10,460 bases of DNA from the NCBI GenBank assembly GCA_934162555.1, contig CAKPJE010000028.1, positions 1 to 10,460 of the forward strand. Reading direction: 5' to 3'. Position 1 is the stretch's first letter. The number at the start of each line of letters is the position of its first letter. The translations under genes were made by a program, and so were the position numbers. This DNA comes from an uncultured Bacilli bacterium. GTDB lineage: Bacteria; Bacillota_I; Bacilli_A; RF39; UBA660. The notes under the pieces were generated by a model. It worked only from the letters and a program-made list of their open reading frames with translations, was not told the DNA's origin and ran no database searches. Below, piece after piece: positions 1-7,251 of the stretch.

Positions 1-1019
1 ATGCTAAAATAAAGATTTCGCACATTTTCCATTTTAATTTTTTCATCAAAACAAAATATTTTTACAAACTTTTCAAATTGAATAATAGAAAAACTATTTA
101 ATACATTTATTTTATCAAAACCCATTCTAAATATTTGGACTCCATAATATAAATATAATTGATATATCTTTTTACCAAAAAATAATAAAATAGAATCTTC
201 ATCAAAATAAGAAATAAAATTACAAAATTCTTCATTTGAACAAATTTTTAATATTGATGTATCAAATTTATTTTTTTTAATTTCCCTATTTATTAAATTT
301 TTTAATATTCCTAAAAAAACATTAGATTTAATATCTTTCAAATCAATAAAATAATTATTGCTTCTAATAAAGCCTTCTAATTTATTTTTAATACTTTTAT
401 AATTATTTAGTAAATAATCATCTAAATCTTTATTATTACAAAATAACAAAATATTATAATTGTTAGATTTAATTGAAGCAATTAAAAATCTACCATCACT
501 TAAATATCTTTTAGAAGAATTTTTATTTAATTTTATAATACCATCTTCTATTTTCTTAATACATATGTTATCTATTTTTTCTTTATTTTCTAAATAATAT
601 TTTGTATTATTATAATCTAAAATATCCAAAAACCCATTATCTAAACACTTATTAACAAATGATTCATTTTTTAATAAAATTTTAGGTGTTTTATCAGACA
701 AACTATAAATTCTTTCATTTAAAAATTTAATAATATGATTCATGTTATTAATTAAAAAATCATTAATATCATCATTATCAAATAATCTAGCAACATCTAC
801 ATTTGATGCTATAACAGAAGCCTTTATAAAATCTTTATCGTAATAGTATCTGATAGCAACTTCATCATCTAACCATAGTTTTAAATTTAAAATATCATCA
901 AATATTCTTTTTTTATTTTTTAAAATATATTCATGTATAGAAGAATCACTATAAAAACCACAAGCATACAACTTGCTTATATTATTATTATCAATCGCCC
1001 TTTTAACATCTTCTATCAT
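1..1019 (-). CDS. Large hypothetical protein, 3' end beyond the left edge
   Basis: An open frame of 339 codons starts at ATG 1019-1017 and runs without a stop off the left edge, so only the N-terminal part is visible. The start is chosen because AGGAG (1030-1034) lies 10 nt upstream, and a good promoter (TTGAAA, 17 bp, TATATT) lies just beyond. The protein begins MIEDVKRAIDNN and is very rich in Ile, Lys, Asn, Asp, Leu and Phe. There is no obvious signal peptide, membrane segment or catalytic motif. Short units such as NESFVNKCLDNGFLDIL suggest a mainly alpha-helical, possibly repetitive protein. I do not recognise a family and assign no function. It is divergent from the ZIP transporter. Reading frame and start are well supported; the role is unknown. 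Confidence 0.8.
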   Translation of the reverse strand, partial: MIEDVKRAIDNNNISKLYACGFYSDSSIHEYILKNKKRIFDDILNLKLWLDDEVAIRYYYDKDFIKASVIASNVDVARLFDNDDINDFLINNMNHIIKFLNERIYSLSDKTPKILLKNESFVNKCLDNGFLDILDYNNTKYYLENKEKIDNICIKKIEDGIIKLNKNSSKRYLSDGRFLIASIKSNNYNILLFCNNKDLDDYLLNNYKSIKNKLEGFIRSNNYFIDLKDIKSNVFLGILKNLINREIKKNKFDTSILKICSNEEFCNFISYFDEDSILLFFGKKIYQLYLYYGVQIFRMGFDKINVLNSFSIIQFEKFVKIFCFDEKIKMENVRNLYFS

Positions 1020-1040
1020 GATAACCATACTCCTACAATA

Positions 1041-1069
1041 AATATATCATTTTTTTTATGCTTTTTCAA
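1041..1069 (-). promoter_or_regulatory. Sigma-A-type promoter of the hypothetical gene
   Basis: On the minus strand, TTGAAA (1064-1069) and TATATT (1041-1046) are separated by 17 bp, and a TG lies one base before the -10 (extended -10). Transcription would start near 1034, giving a short leader that begins at or beside the AGGAG ribosome site at 1030-1034. Confidence 0.6.
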
Positions 1070-1148
1070 GACATCAAAAATATTTAAATATAAACTATTT
1101 ACATTAACAATATTAAATAAAATGAATATTTTATCTATAGGAGGAAAA

Positions 1149-1895
1149 ATGTTCAAATTTATTAATTTAAATCCTGTATTACTATCTCTAATAGCAGGTA
1201 CAATTACATTTTTAATAACAGCACTAGGTTCAAGTATAGTATTTTTCTTCAAAAAAACAAATCAAGTAGTTCATGAAGCAATGCTTGCATTTTCAGCAGG
1301 TATTATGATAGCAGCATCATTCTTTTCACTTATATTACCAGCCATAGAAACTGAAAATATAAATATTATTTACCCAACAATTATAGGTTTTATTTTGGGA
1401 ACAATATTGTTATTTTTACTAGAAAAAATATGCTCAAAATTACAAAATAAAAAATCATTACTTCTTCTATTTTCAATAACACTACATAATATTCCCGAAG
1501 GTTTAGCAATTGGAGTAGCATTTGGTACATTAGCAAAAGTAAATATAGGTGCAGCTATAGCAGTAGCACTAGGAATAGGTTTACAAAACTTCCCAGAAGG
1601 ATCAGCAGTTTCATTACCATTATTAAAAGAAGGATATAGTAAAACAAAAGCATTTATATATGGAAGTTTAAGTGCGATAGTTGAACCAATATTTGCACTA
1701 CTAGGAGCCTATTTAGTCACAAAAATGCAGTTATTATTACCATATATGTTAATGTTTGCAGCAAGTGCAATGATATTTGTAAGTATAGCCGAATTAATCC
1801 CTGAAAGTCAAAGATCACAAAAAAAAGACATTATGTCAATTGTCTTTATGATTGGCTTTTTAATAATGACTATACTAGATTTAATTTTTAGTTAA
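1149..1895 (+). CDS. ZIP-family divalent metal transporter
   Basis: Membrane protein of 248 residues that probably imports zinc or a related divalent metal (ZIP/GufA/ZupT-like family). The open frame extends upstream to 933, but ATG 1149 is chosen: AGGAGG lies just before it, at about 1139-1144, and the protein then starts with the first membrane helix. About eight hydrophobic helices are visible. The family's paired metal-site motifs are present: HNIPEG (residues 113-118, TM4) and QNFPEG (146-151, TM5), with Glu179 in VEP and Glu215 in the following helices. Length is normal for short bacterial ZIPs. It stands alone on the plus strand and converges with the pseudouridine synthase gene. The metal cannot be told from sequence alone. 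No convincing promoter was found in the 130 bp upstream. Confidence 0.9.
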   Translation: MFKFINLNPVLLSLIAGTITFLITALGSSIVFFFKKTNQVVHEAMLAFSAGIMIAASFFSLILPAIETENINIIYPTIIGFILGTILLFLLEKICSKLQNKKSLLLLFSITLHNIPEGLAIGVAFGTLAKVNIGAAIAVALGIGLQNFPEGSAVSLPLLKEGYSKTKAFIYGSLSAIVEPIFALLGAYLVTKMQLLLPYMLMFAASAMIFVSIAELIPESQRSQKKDIMSIVFMIGFLIMTILDLIFS

Positions 1896-2533
1896 AAATT
1901 AAAAGGAAAAATATTAGGAATAGGCACAGAAAAAGTCATTTTCTCACGTTTTACAGGATGTAAAAAAGTTAAGCTATAAGCAAATAAAGCTATCTGCTCA
2001 TGCACTTTAGCTTTTTTATTATACTTTTGATCACCATATAAAGGAAAACCATGATGTGAAAATTGAACTCTTATTTGATGACTACGTCCTGTTTCTAAAT
2101 AAATAGAAACTAAAGAATATTCGTCATTTGTTTTTATTCTAGTAAATTCAAGTGAACATTCTTTGCCTTTTTCCGAAACAAACGACATATTTTTTTTATT
2201 ATCTTTTAATAATTTATCAACAAATCTACCAGATTCATCTATTTTACCACAAACAACAGCATAATATTTTTTTTCAAATTCTTTTTTTCTTATTTCATCA
2301 CTTAACCTACTAGCAGCTTTCGAAGTTTTCGCAAACACCATAACTCCACCAACAGGCCTATCTAGTCTATGGACAAGCCCTACAAAAGCATTTTTTTTAT
2401 TATATTTATTTTCTAGATATTTTTTTACCATATTAAGTAAATCTAAATCACCTGAACTATCCAAACAAACAGGAACATTAACAGGTTTAACTACAACAAT
2501 TATATGGTTATCTTCATATAATACATTAATCAT
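1892..2533 (-). CDS. RluA-family RNA pseudouridine synthase
   Basis: Predicted to isomerise uridine to pseudouridine in rRNA or tRNA. With the chosen start (ATG 2533) it is 213 residues, beginning MINVLYEDNHIIVVVKP, the usual start of S4-less RluA-family proteins. An in-frame ATG at 2560 would add nine residues inside the upstream gene and is less likely. The catalytic motif HRLDRPVGGV with its Asp is present, as is the later family block ETGRSHQIRVQFSHHGFPLYGD. There is no N-terminal S4 domain. It overlaps the methyltransferase gene by 8 nt, so the two are probably translationally coupled and act together in RNA modification. The target site cannot be assigned (RluA, RluC and RluD types are hard to separate here). 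Confidence 0.9.
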   Translation of the reverse strand: MINVLYEDNHIIVVVKPVNVPVCLDSSGDLDLLNMVKKYLENKYNKKNAFVGLVHRLDRPVGGVMVFAKTSKAASRLSDEIRKKEFEKKYYAVVCGKIDESGRFVDKLLKDNKKNMSFVSEKGKECSLEFTRIKTNDEYSLVSIYLETGRSHQIRVQFSHHGFPLYGDQKYNKKAKVHEQIALFAYSLTFLHPVKREKMTFSVPIPNIFPFNF

Positions 2534-3383
2534 TTTCTTCCCATCTTCCAAATATACCACATGGTAAAATTAAATCTCTTTTAGTAATAGGAATTCCTAC
2601 TTCACCACAACTAATTTTCCCATTCATTTTAATAGTTGTTTTTAAAATATTGGCAAGTACTGTACTAGATACACCTGTAGTATAAGAATTTATTAAGAAA
2701 AATAAAGGTTTATCACTTAATATTTTATTACAAGCTTCAATTAAAACATATAATGAATCTTCAAATTTCCAAACTTCTCCATTTGGTCCCTTACCATAAC
2801 TTGGTGGATCCATTATAATAGCATCATATTTATTACCTCTTCTATATTCCCTTTGAACAAATTTTAAACAATCATCACATATAAAACGAATACTATTATT
2901 TTCTAAGTGTGATAAATGCATATTTTCTTTGGCCCATTCAATCATTCCTTTAGAAGCATCAACATGGACAACATCAGCACCTGCTTTACTACATGCCATT
3001 GTAGCGCATCCAGTATAAGCAAATAAATTAAGAACTTTAATTTTTCTCCCAGAATTTTTTATTTTTTCCATCATATAATCCCAATTAACAGATTGTTCAG
3101 GAAAAATCCCCATATGTTTAAAATTAGTTGGACCAACTTTAAATGTTAAATCTTTATAATTGATAGCAAAATATGGGGGGAATTTAGTAAAATATTCCCA
3201 GTATCCACCACCCCTATCACTTCTATGATAAAAACCATCTAAATTTTTATATTCATCTAAATTAGAATTCCACATAGCTTGTGGATCAGGTCTTCTAAGA
3301 ATTATCTTACCAAATCGTTCTATTTTTTCACCATTTCCCGCATCTATACATTCATAATCTTTAAAATTTTTATTAATCAACAT
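2526..3383 (-). CDS. SAM-dependent methyltransferase, RlmI/RlmK-like
   Basis: Class I Rossmann-fold methyltransferase of 285 residues, related to the 23S rRNA cytosine/guanine methyltransferase group. The SAM-binding motif LNLFAYTGCATMACSKAGA is in the middle of the protein, followed by an acidic motif (VDASKG) and the catalytic-type motif IIMDPPSYGKGP. The N-terminal part (residues about 1-100, with GGGYWEYFTKFP) matches the region preceding the methyltransferase core in this family. The start is supported by GGAGG 9 nt before ATG 3383. It overlaps the small upstream gene by 11 nt and the pseudouridine synthase gene by 8 nt, forming a tight cluster whose theme is RNA modification. The exact nucleotide modified is unknown. 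Confidence 0.85.
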   Translation of the reverse strand: MLINKNFKDYECIDAGNGEKIERFGKIILRRPDPQAMWNSNLDEYKNLDGFYHRSDRGGGYWEYFTKFPPYFAINYKDLTFKVGPTNFKHMGIFPEQSVNWDYMMEKIKNSGRKIKVLNLFAYTGCATMACSKAGADVVHVDASKGMIEWAKENMHLSHLENNSIRFICDDCLKFVQREYRRGNKYDAIIMDPPSYGKGPNGEVWKFEDSLYVLIEACNKILSDKPLFFLINSYTTGVSSTVLANILKTTIKMNGKISCGEVGIPITKRDLILPCGIFGRWEEND

Positions 3384-3582
3384 CTAAGTATTCCTCCAAT
3401 TCTAATATTTCATATTTTGTAATTATTTTAGGGATATTATTTTCAAATCTAACCTTTACTCTATCATTTTTATTAATCATATCTCCATATACTATATCTA
3501 AAGAAAATTTATATACTTTTTCATTAATTAAAACTTCTCCAAAACAATTATTTATATCAACAATATTACCTTCTAAAACCAT
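3373..3582 (-). CDS. Small conserved-looking protein of unknown function (69 aa)
   Basis: The open frame extends to a TTG at 3615, but that lies in the promoter spacer. ATG 3582 is chosen because AAGGGGA precedes it by about 6 nt. The protein is predicted to be mostly beta strands, with GNIVDINNCFGEVLINEKVYKF, a GD and DRVKVRFENN, a pattern like a small OB-fold or beta-barrel nucleic-acid-binding domain. It ends in an acidic tail (ELEEYLDVD). It is the first gene of the operon with the methyltransferase and pseudouridine synthase and overlaps the former by 11 nt, so a role near RNA modification is plausible but unproven. No family was recognised. Confidence 0.65.
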   Translation of the reverse strand: MVLEGNIVDINNCFGEVLINEKVYKFSLDIVYGDMINKNDRVKVRFENNIPKIITKYEILELEEYLDVD

Positions 3583-3605
3583 AATATTTCCCCTTTTCAT
3601 ATATA

Positions 3606-3634
3606 ATTTTATCAAAATAATAAAAATATAGCAA
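3606..3634 (-). promoter_or_regulatory. Promoter of the RNA-modification operon
   Basis: Minus-strand TTGCTA (3629-3634), 17-bp spacer, TAAAAT (3606-3611). It starts within the T-tract of the rpsI terminator. The predicted start near 3599 fits translation from ATG 3582 and rules out the TTG at 3615. Confidence 0.5.
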
Positions 3635-3665
3635 CAAAAAACCCAATAATATAAATTATTGAGTT
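3632..3665 (-). terminator. Rho-independent terminator after rpsI
   Basis: On the minus strand AACTCAATAAT (3655-3665) pairs with ATTATTGGGTT (3640-3650) over 11 bp with one G-T pair and a 4-nt loop, followed directly by a run of T. It lies 16 nt past the rpsI stop codon. Confidence 0.8.
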
Positions 3666-3681
3666 TATCAATTCTATAAAA

Positions 3682-4095
3682 TTATCTCTTAGAGAATTGT
3701 GGTGCACGACGAGCAGCTTTAAGTCCTGGTTTTTTACGTTCTTTCTTACGAGAATCACGAGTAACAAATCCAGCTACCTTTAATAATTTACGATAACTAT
3801 TTTCATTACCTTCATTTACTTTATCATATTCTAATAAAGCACGAGTAATACCTAAACGAATAGCTCCAGTTTGACCAGTGAATCCGCCACCTTTAACAAC
3901 TATATCAATATCAAATGTATTTTCATTGTTAGTTGCAACAAGTGGTTGTTTTAAGTCCATAACGTTAGTTTCATATGGGAAGAAATCATGAACGTCACGA
4001 CCATTAACAGTAATTTTACCTGTTCCAGGTACCATTCTAACTTGCGCTACAGAAGATTTTCTGCGGCCAGTTCCAATAAATAATCTTTCTGCCAT
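3682..4095 (-). CDS. rpsI: 30S ribosomal protein uS9
   Basis: Small-subunit protein of the 30S head whose basic C-terminal tail reaches towards the P-site tRNA. It has 137 residues, close to the usual 130. The N-terminal GTGRRKSSVAQVRM block, the central KGGGFTGQTGAIRLGITRALL block and the basic tail ending in PQFSKR are all intact. ATG 4095 is preceded by AGGAGG. The gene follows rplM by 8 nt, the universal rplM-rpsI pairing, and is followed by a strong terminator. Confidence 0.97.
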   Translation of the reverse strand: MAERLFIGTGRRKSSVAQVRMVPGTGKITVNGRDVHDFFPYETNVMDLKQPLVATNNENTFDIDIVVKGGGFTGQTGAIRLGITRALLEYDKVNEGNENSYRKLLKVAGFVTRDSRKKERKKPGLKAARRAPQFSKR

Positions 4096-4103
4096 ATTTC
4101 CTC

Positions 4104-4538
4104 CTATTTAACTTCCATTTTAACTGGTTTTTGAGCAGCATGTGGGTGGTTTTCACCTTCATATACAAATAATTTTGTATACATTTGACGTCCTAAACGT
4201 CCTTTTGGTAACATACCCTTTACAGCTCTTTCAACCATTTCTACTGGATATTTTTCTTTCATTACTCTAGCAGTTCTTTCACGAAGACCACCAGTATAAC
4301 CACTATGGTTATAATACATTTTGTTATCTAACTTATCTCCTGTTAAATTAACTTTTGAAGCATTAATAACGATTACACAATCTCCACAATCAATATGAGG
4401 TGTAAAAGTTGGTTTATGCTTTCCACGTAAAACATGAGCAACTTTTGTAGCTAATCTACCTAAATTAACATCAGTAGCATCAATTACATACCAATCACGT
4501 TTTACGTCTTCTGCTCTTTGCATATAACTATTTTTCAT
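4104..4538 (-). CDS. rplM: 50S ribosomal protein uL13
   Basis: Early-assembling large-subunit protein of 144 residues, a normal length. Family blocks are intact: DWYVIDATDVNLGRLATKVA near the N-terminus, KVNLTGDKLDNKMYYNHSGY in the middle and VKGMLPKGRLGRQMYTKLFVY towards the end. AAAGGG lies upstream of the chosen ATG 4538. It heads the rplM-rpsI operon and has a consensus promoter and a structured leader with the features expected of L13 autoregulation. Confidence 0.97.
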   Translation of the reverse strand: MKNSYMQRAEDVKRDWYVIDATDVNLGRLATKVAHVLRGKHKPTFTPHIDCGDCVIVINASKVNLTGDKLDNKMYYNHSGYTGGLRERTARVMKEKYPVEMVERAVKGMLPKGRLGRQMYTKLFVYEGENHPHAAQKPVKMEVK

Positions 4539-4559
4539 ATTTTTTCCCTTTCTAGTTTT

Positions 4560-4592
4560 GATCAGATTGTCCCAAGATCTGATCTAATGGGC
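4560..4592 (-). promoter_or_regulatory. Candidate L13 leader RNA structure
   Basis: In the roughly 70-nt leader of rplM, GATCAGAT (4577-4584) pairs perfectly with ATCTGATC (4560-4567) around a 9-nt loop. The loop contains TGGG (4571-4574), which can pair with CCCA (4588-4591) just before the hairpin, giving a possible pseudoknot. Structured L13 leaders are known in Firmicutes (Rfam L13_leader). Assignment here rests on position and structure, without a covariance search. Confidence 0.55.
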
Positions 4593-4614
4593 TTAATAAA
4601 ATGTACCAGTATAG

Positions 4615-4643
4615 ATTATATTAAAATCATAATATTTTGTCAA
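4615..4643 (-). promoter_or_regulatory. Consensus sigma-A promoter of rplM-rpsI
   Basis: Minus-strand TTGACA (4638-4643), exactly 17 bp, then TATAAT (4615-4620): a perfect consensus match. The start is expected near 4608, leaving a leader of about 70 nt before the rplM ATG. Confidence 0.9.
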
Positions 4644-4670
4644 CCTAAATAACAAAATTTCTTCAAAAAC

Positions 4671-5396
4671 TTAACAATAATTAACATTTACTAGATATAG
4701 TCCACATGCAGGTGCACATATTCCAGCTTTTCTTCTATCTTTAGCATCTAATATTTTTTGAACATCAGAAATACTTTTACTACCATTACCAACTTCTATT
4801 AAAGTCCCAACTATATTTCTTATCATATATTTTAAAAATCCACTACCAATAAAATCAATTAATATTATATTATTTTCTAAAGTTATATTAATACTATAAA
4901 TATTCCTTGTACAATCTTTTTCATAGTCTAAAGAAGTAAATGATTTAAAGTCATGTTTACCAATTAATAATTTAGCTGCTTCTTGCATTTTTGAAATATC
5001 AAGATTCTTATTATATTGATAAACATAATCTTCTTCTATTGGGTTAAAAGTACCAATATTAATTTTATAAACGTATTCTTTAGATTGAACACTATACCTT
5101 GCATGGAAATCATCGGAAACAGAATATAATTCTTTGATATAAATATCTTTTAACAAACTATTTAAAGAATGTCTTAATTTTTCAAAATCAAATTCTTTAG
5201 AACTATCAAAATGTAAACACTGATTATAAGCATGAACTAAAGCATCCGTTCTCCCAGATGCAATAACTCTTATTTTTTCATTAAATATTTGGCTCAAAAC
5301 ATTTTCTATATCACCTTGTACAGTTCTTTTATCAACTTGTTTTTGATAACCATTAAATTTTGAACCATTATAACTAAATTTCATAAAATATCTCAT
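4671..5396 (-). CDS. truA: tRNA pseudouridine(38-40) synthase TruA
   Basis: Converts uridines 38-40 of the tRNA anticodon arm to pseudouridine. It has 241 residues, the usual length. The catalytic block reads ASGRTDALVHA, with the catalytic Asp present, but the nearly invariant Gly of DAGVHA is Leu. The second block RYSVQSKEYVYKI and the C-terminal GSGFLKYMIRNIVG are recognisable. The start has GGAGG 7 nt upstream and overlaps the preceding gene's stop by 4 nt (ATGA), so it is translationally coupled. It is the last gene of the ECF-position operon, a standard place for truA in Firmicutes. Confidence 0.95.
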   Translation of the reverse strand: MRYFMKFSYNGSKFNGYQKQVDKRTVQGDIENVLSQIFNEKIRVIASGRTDALVHAYNQCLHFDSSKEFDFEKLRHSLNSLLKDIYIKELYSVSDDFHARYSVQSKEYVYKINIGTFNPIEEDYVYQYNKNLDISKMQEAAKLLIGKHDFKSFTSLDYEKDCTRNIYSINITLENNIILIDFIGSGFLKYMIRNIVGTLIEVGNGSKSISDVQKILDAKDRRKAGICAPACGLYLVNVNYC

Positions 5397-5998
5397 TTAT
5401 ATACCTCCAACAGAAAACAAAAAATAAAGCTTACAGCATGCATAAATACAAATAAATAATCATATAAATTAGATTTAGAAGATTTAATAACATATTTTTT
5501 TAAATTTTCATATTTAGTACAATCTATATTTTTGATTGATAAATATAAAGATTTTAATATATATTTTTTACCATACATAGAATAATTAGTTTTAGTATAC
5601 AATCTAAAATTATTTTTTATTATTTGATACTTATAAAATAATCTAAATAATTTATGTTTAAATATTTTATAAAAAGAATCATCCAAATCTATATAATTAT
5701 TAGTATATAATAAATATTTTACATAAAATAAAAGTAATAAAATTTTAAGTACATAAACAAAATGTAAATGACAAATTATAAACATAATTATTAAGAATAA
5801 AATCTCAAAATAATCGATTTTGTATAATTTTAAATTTATTTTACTTCTTAAACTTATAAATAAAAGAATACCAAAAAGTAATATTATTCCTAAATAATGA
5901 AAAGTTGCTAGTATTGACAACAAGAAAAATAAAAAGGAAACAATCTTAAAATAAGAAGGAACTGAAAAAACTATATTATCTTTCAAATCTATACACAT
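5393..5998 (-). CDS. Degenerate EcfT-like membrane protein
   Basis: A 201-residue protein in the position of ecfT, the transmembrane subunit of energy-coupling-factor vitamin and metal importers (usually about 265 residues). Two hydrophobic stretches occupy residues about 14-50 and 63-98 and a final helix about 179-200, with a basic, Tyr/Lys/Asn-rich middle. The ALR...ARG-type coupling-helix motifs that contact the ATPases are not found. It overlaps the preceding gene by 23 nt from ATG 5998. A TTG at 5986, better spaced from AAAGG, is an alternative start. Identity rests mainly on gene order and topology; sequence similarity is weak. The frame is intact but the protein probably no longer drives a normal ECF transporter. 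Confidence 0.55.
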   Translation of the reverse strand: MCIDLKDNIVFSVPSYFKIVSFLFFLLSILATFHYLGIILLFGILLFISLRSKINLKLYKIDYFEILFLIIMFIICHLHFVYVLKILLLLFYVKYLLYTNNYIDLDDSFYKIFKHKLFRLFYKYQIIKNNFRLYTKTNYSMYGKKYILKSLYLSIKNIDCTKYENLKKYVIKSSKSNLYDYLFVFMHAVSFIFCFLLEVYK

Positions 5999-6527
5999 CC
6001 TTTGCTAAATCAGCAACATTATTGCGGTAAATACCTATTTTTTTATTCTTATATTCTTCTAATTCAAGCGCAAATTTTATACAAAAAGGAACATTATTTT
6101 TTTTATTTTTAAAAACTTCTATTATATCTCCAGAACCTTCTTCACAAATAACGTAATCACATAAATCAAGTAAAAGTTCCGTATTCCGAGAACAAATAAT
6201 TATTTTACATACCTTATCTTTTTTTAAAGTTCTAAATAGAATTTTTAGTTTTTTTATATCTTCATATTCAAAATCACAAAACATATTTTTAAATATAATA
6301 TATTCTGGTTTTCTAATTAAATAAGAATTAAAAACAATTAAAAATTTTTCATAGTAATTTAAATTATTTATATCAAAAGAACTAATATCAATATATTCAG
6401 AAGACTTATATGCTTTTTTTGAAACACATAATATTTGTTTATCTATATCACATATAACATCACCATCAATTAAATTTTCATCTAATGTAAATCCATTTAT
6501 TATACCTTCAAACTTATAGCCATTCAT
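5976..6527 (-). CDS. Truncated, motif-less EcfA2-like ABC ATPase
   Basis: A 183-residue protein in the ecfA2 slot (normal length about 285). The second half follows the EcfA pattern. IRKPEYIIFKNMFCDF (residues 71-86) lies where Walker B and the D-loop belong, but the Asp-Glu pair is replaced by Lys-Asn. IIICSRN lies at the H-switch, with no His. The C-terminal VPFCIKFALELEEY and VADLAKDV resemble the EcfA regulatory tail. The N-terminal part with Walker A, the Q-loop and a recognisable LSGGQ signature is missing. The ATG overlaps the preceding stop (ATGA), showing operon coupling. ATP hydrolysis is not expected. Whether the gene still has a structural role or is decaying in frame is open. Confidence 0.6.
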   Translation of the reverse strand: MNGYKFEGIINGFTLDENLIDGDVICDIDKQILCVSKKAYKSSEYIDISSFDINNLNYYEKFLIVFNSYLIRKPEYIIFKNMFCDFEYEDIKKLKILFRTLKKDKVCKIIICSRNTELLLDLCDYVICEEGSGDIIEVFKNKKNNVPFCIKFALELEEYKNKKIGIYRNNVADLAKDVYRFER

Positions 6528-7207
6528 AAATCTAAAACTACCTCATCTATATTTATATTTTTTTCTTTTAATATACCATAATTAATAAGTCTATCACATA
6601 AATCGATTATTTTAATATCATTTATCTCAGTAACTGGACATATACTAAAATCTTTTTTTATAACATTCTTTGAATACAATAATTCTTCTGGATTAGTTGT
6701 AAAATTCAAAACAATTATATTATTATTCATAAGTAAAGAATAGATTTTATCTCTATCATCATTACTTAAAAAACATAAAATATTATCTAAATAAATAAAT
6801 TTAAACTTTTTTAAAACTCCATATAATATAGAAATTATTATTTTTTTATCAAAAGGTATTTCATTTATATCTTTATATTTATAATTAGACAAACCAAAAT
6901 TTAAAATGTAATTATCAATTAATTCCGAATTTTCACCACTAAGTAATAATTCATTATAAAGATTATTAGAAATAAAATAAAAATTCTTATCTACATAATA
7001 TAATTTATTTTTTAAATTACTAATATTATTTTTACTTAAAAAATTACCATCTATATTTATATAACCATCATATTCTTCATATCCCATCAAAATAGGTATT
7101 AAAGTATGACCAGAAAAATAAAAAGAATTCCATTTTTCAGATAAACAAAATGATGCATTTTTTATAGCATTTTTGTATTTTAAATTGCGTACTTCTATAT
7201 ATTTCAT
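6524..7207 (-). CDS. EcfA1-like ABC ATPase with lost P-loop
   Basis: A 227-residue protein in the ecfA1 slot (normal length about 275-280). It starts like an EcfA (MKYIEVRNLKYKNAIKNASF). At residues 31-42, FSGHTLIPILMG aligns with the usual GHxGSGKSTLxxxLNG, but the Gly-Ser-Gly-Lys segment is absent. VDKNFYFISNNLYNE stands in for the Q-loop without its Gln. PFDKK (118-122) replaces LSGGQ. FIYLDNILCFLS (137-148) keeps the Walker B Asp but has Asn for the catalytic Glu, and the H-switch His is lost (NFTTNPEE). The C-terminal PVTEI and NIDEVV match the EcfA tail. The frame is fully open. It is followed by an ATGA overlap with the ecfA2-like gene. A nucleotide-free scaffold or a decaying gene are both possible. 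Confidence 0.65.
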   Translation of the reverse strand: MKYIEVRNLKYKNAIKNASFCLSEKWNSFYFSGHTLIPILMGYEEYDGYINIDGNFLSKNNISNLKNKLYYVDKNFYFISNNLYNELLLSGENSELIDNYILNFGLSNYKYKDINEIPFDKKIIISILYGVLKKFKFIYLDNILCFLSNDDRDKIYSLLMNNNIIVLNFTTNPEELLYSKNVIKKDFSICPVTEINDIKIIDLCDRLINYGILKEKNINIDEVVLDL

Positions 7208-7212
7208 AATAT

Positions 7213-7230
7213 CCCCTTTAAATTATATCA
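7213..7230 (-). promoter_or_regulatory. Extended -10 promoter and RBS of the ECF-like operon
   Basis: Minus-strand TGATATAAT (-10 TATAAT at 7222-7227 with an extended TG) lies just before AAAGGGG (7213-7219) and ATG 7207. No convincing -35 is seen. The predicted leader is very short. It sits after the rpsR terminator, so the operon probably has its own weak promoter. Confidence 0.45.
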
Positions 7231-7251
7231 AATATTTAAAAAGAAATAAAT

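Noticed and set aside
933..1148. N-terminal extension of the ZIP transporter frame starting at 933
   Set aside because: The extension lies antisense to the divergent gene and its promoter, has no ribosome site, and a strong AGGAGG precedes ATG 1149 where family homology begins.
1016..1252. Minus-strand open frame of 78 codons
   Set aside because: It overlaps the divergent promoter region and the ZIP gene antisense, and shows no family resemblance.
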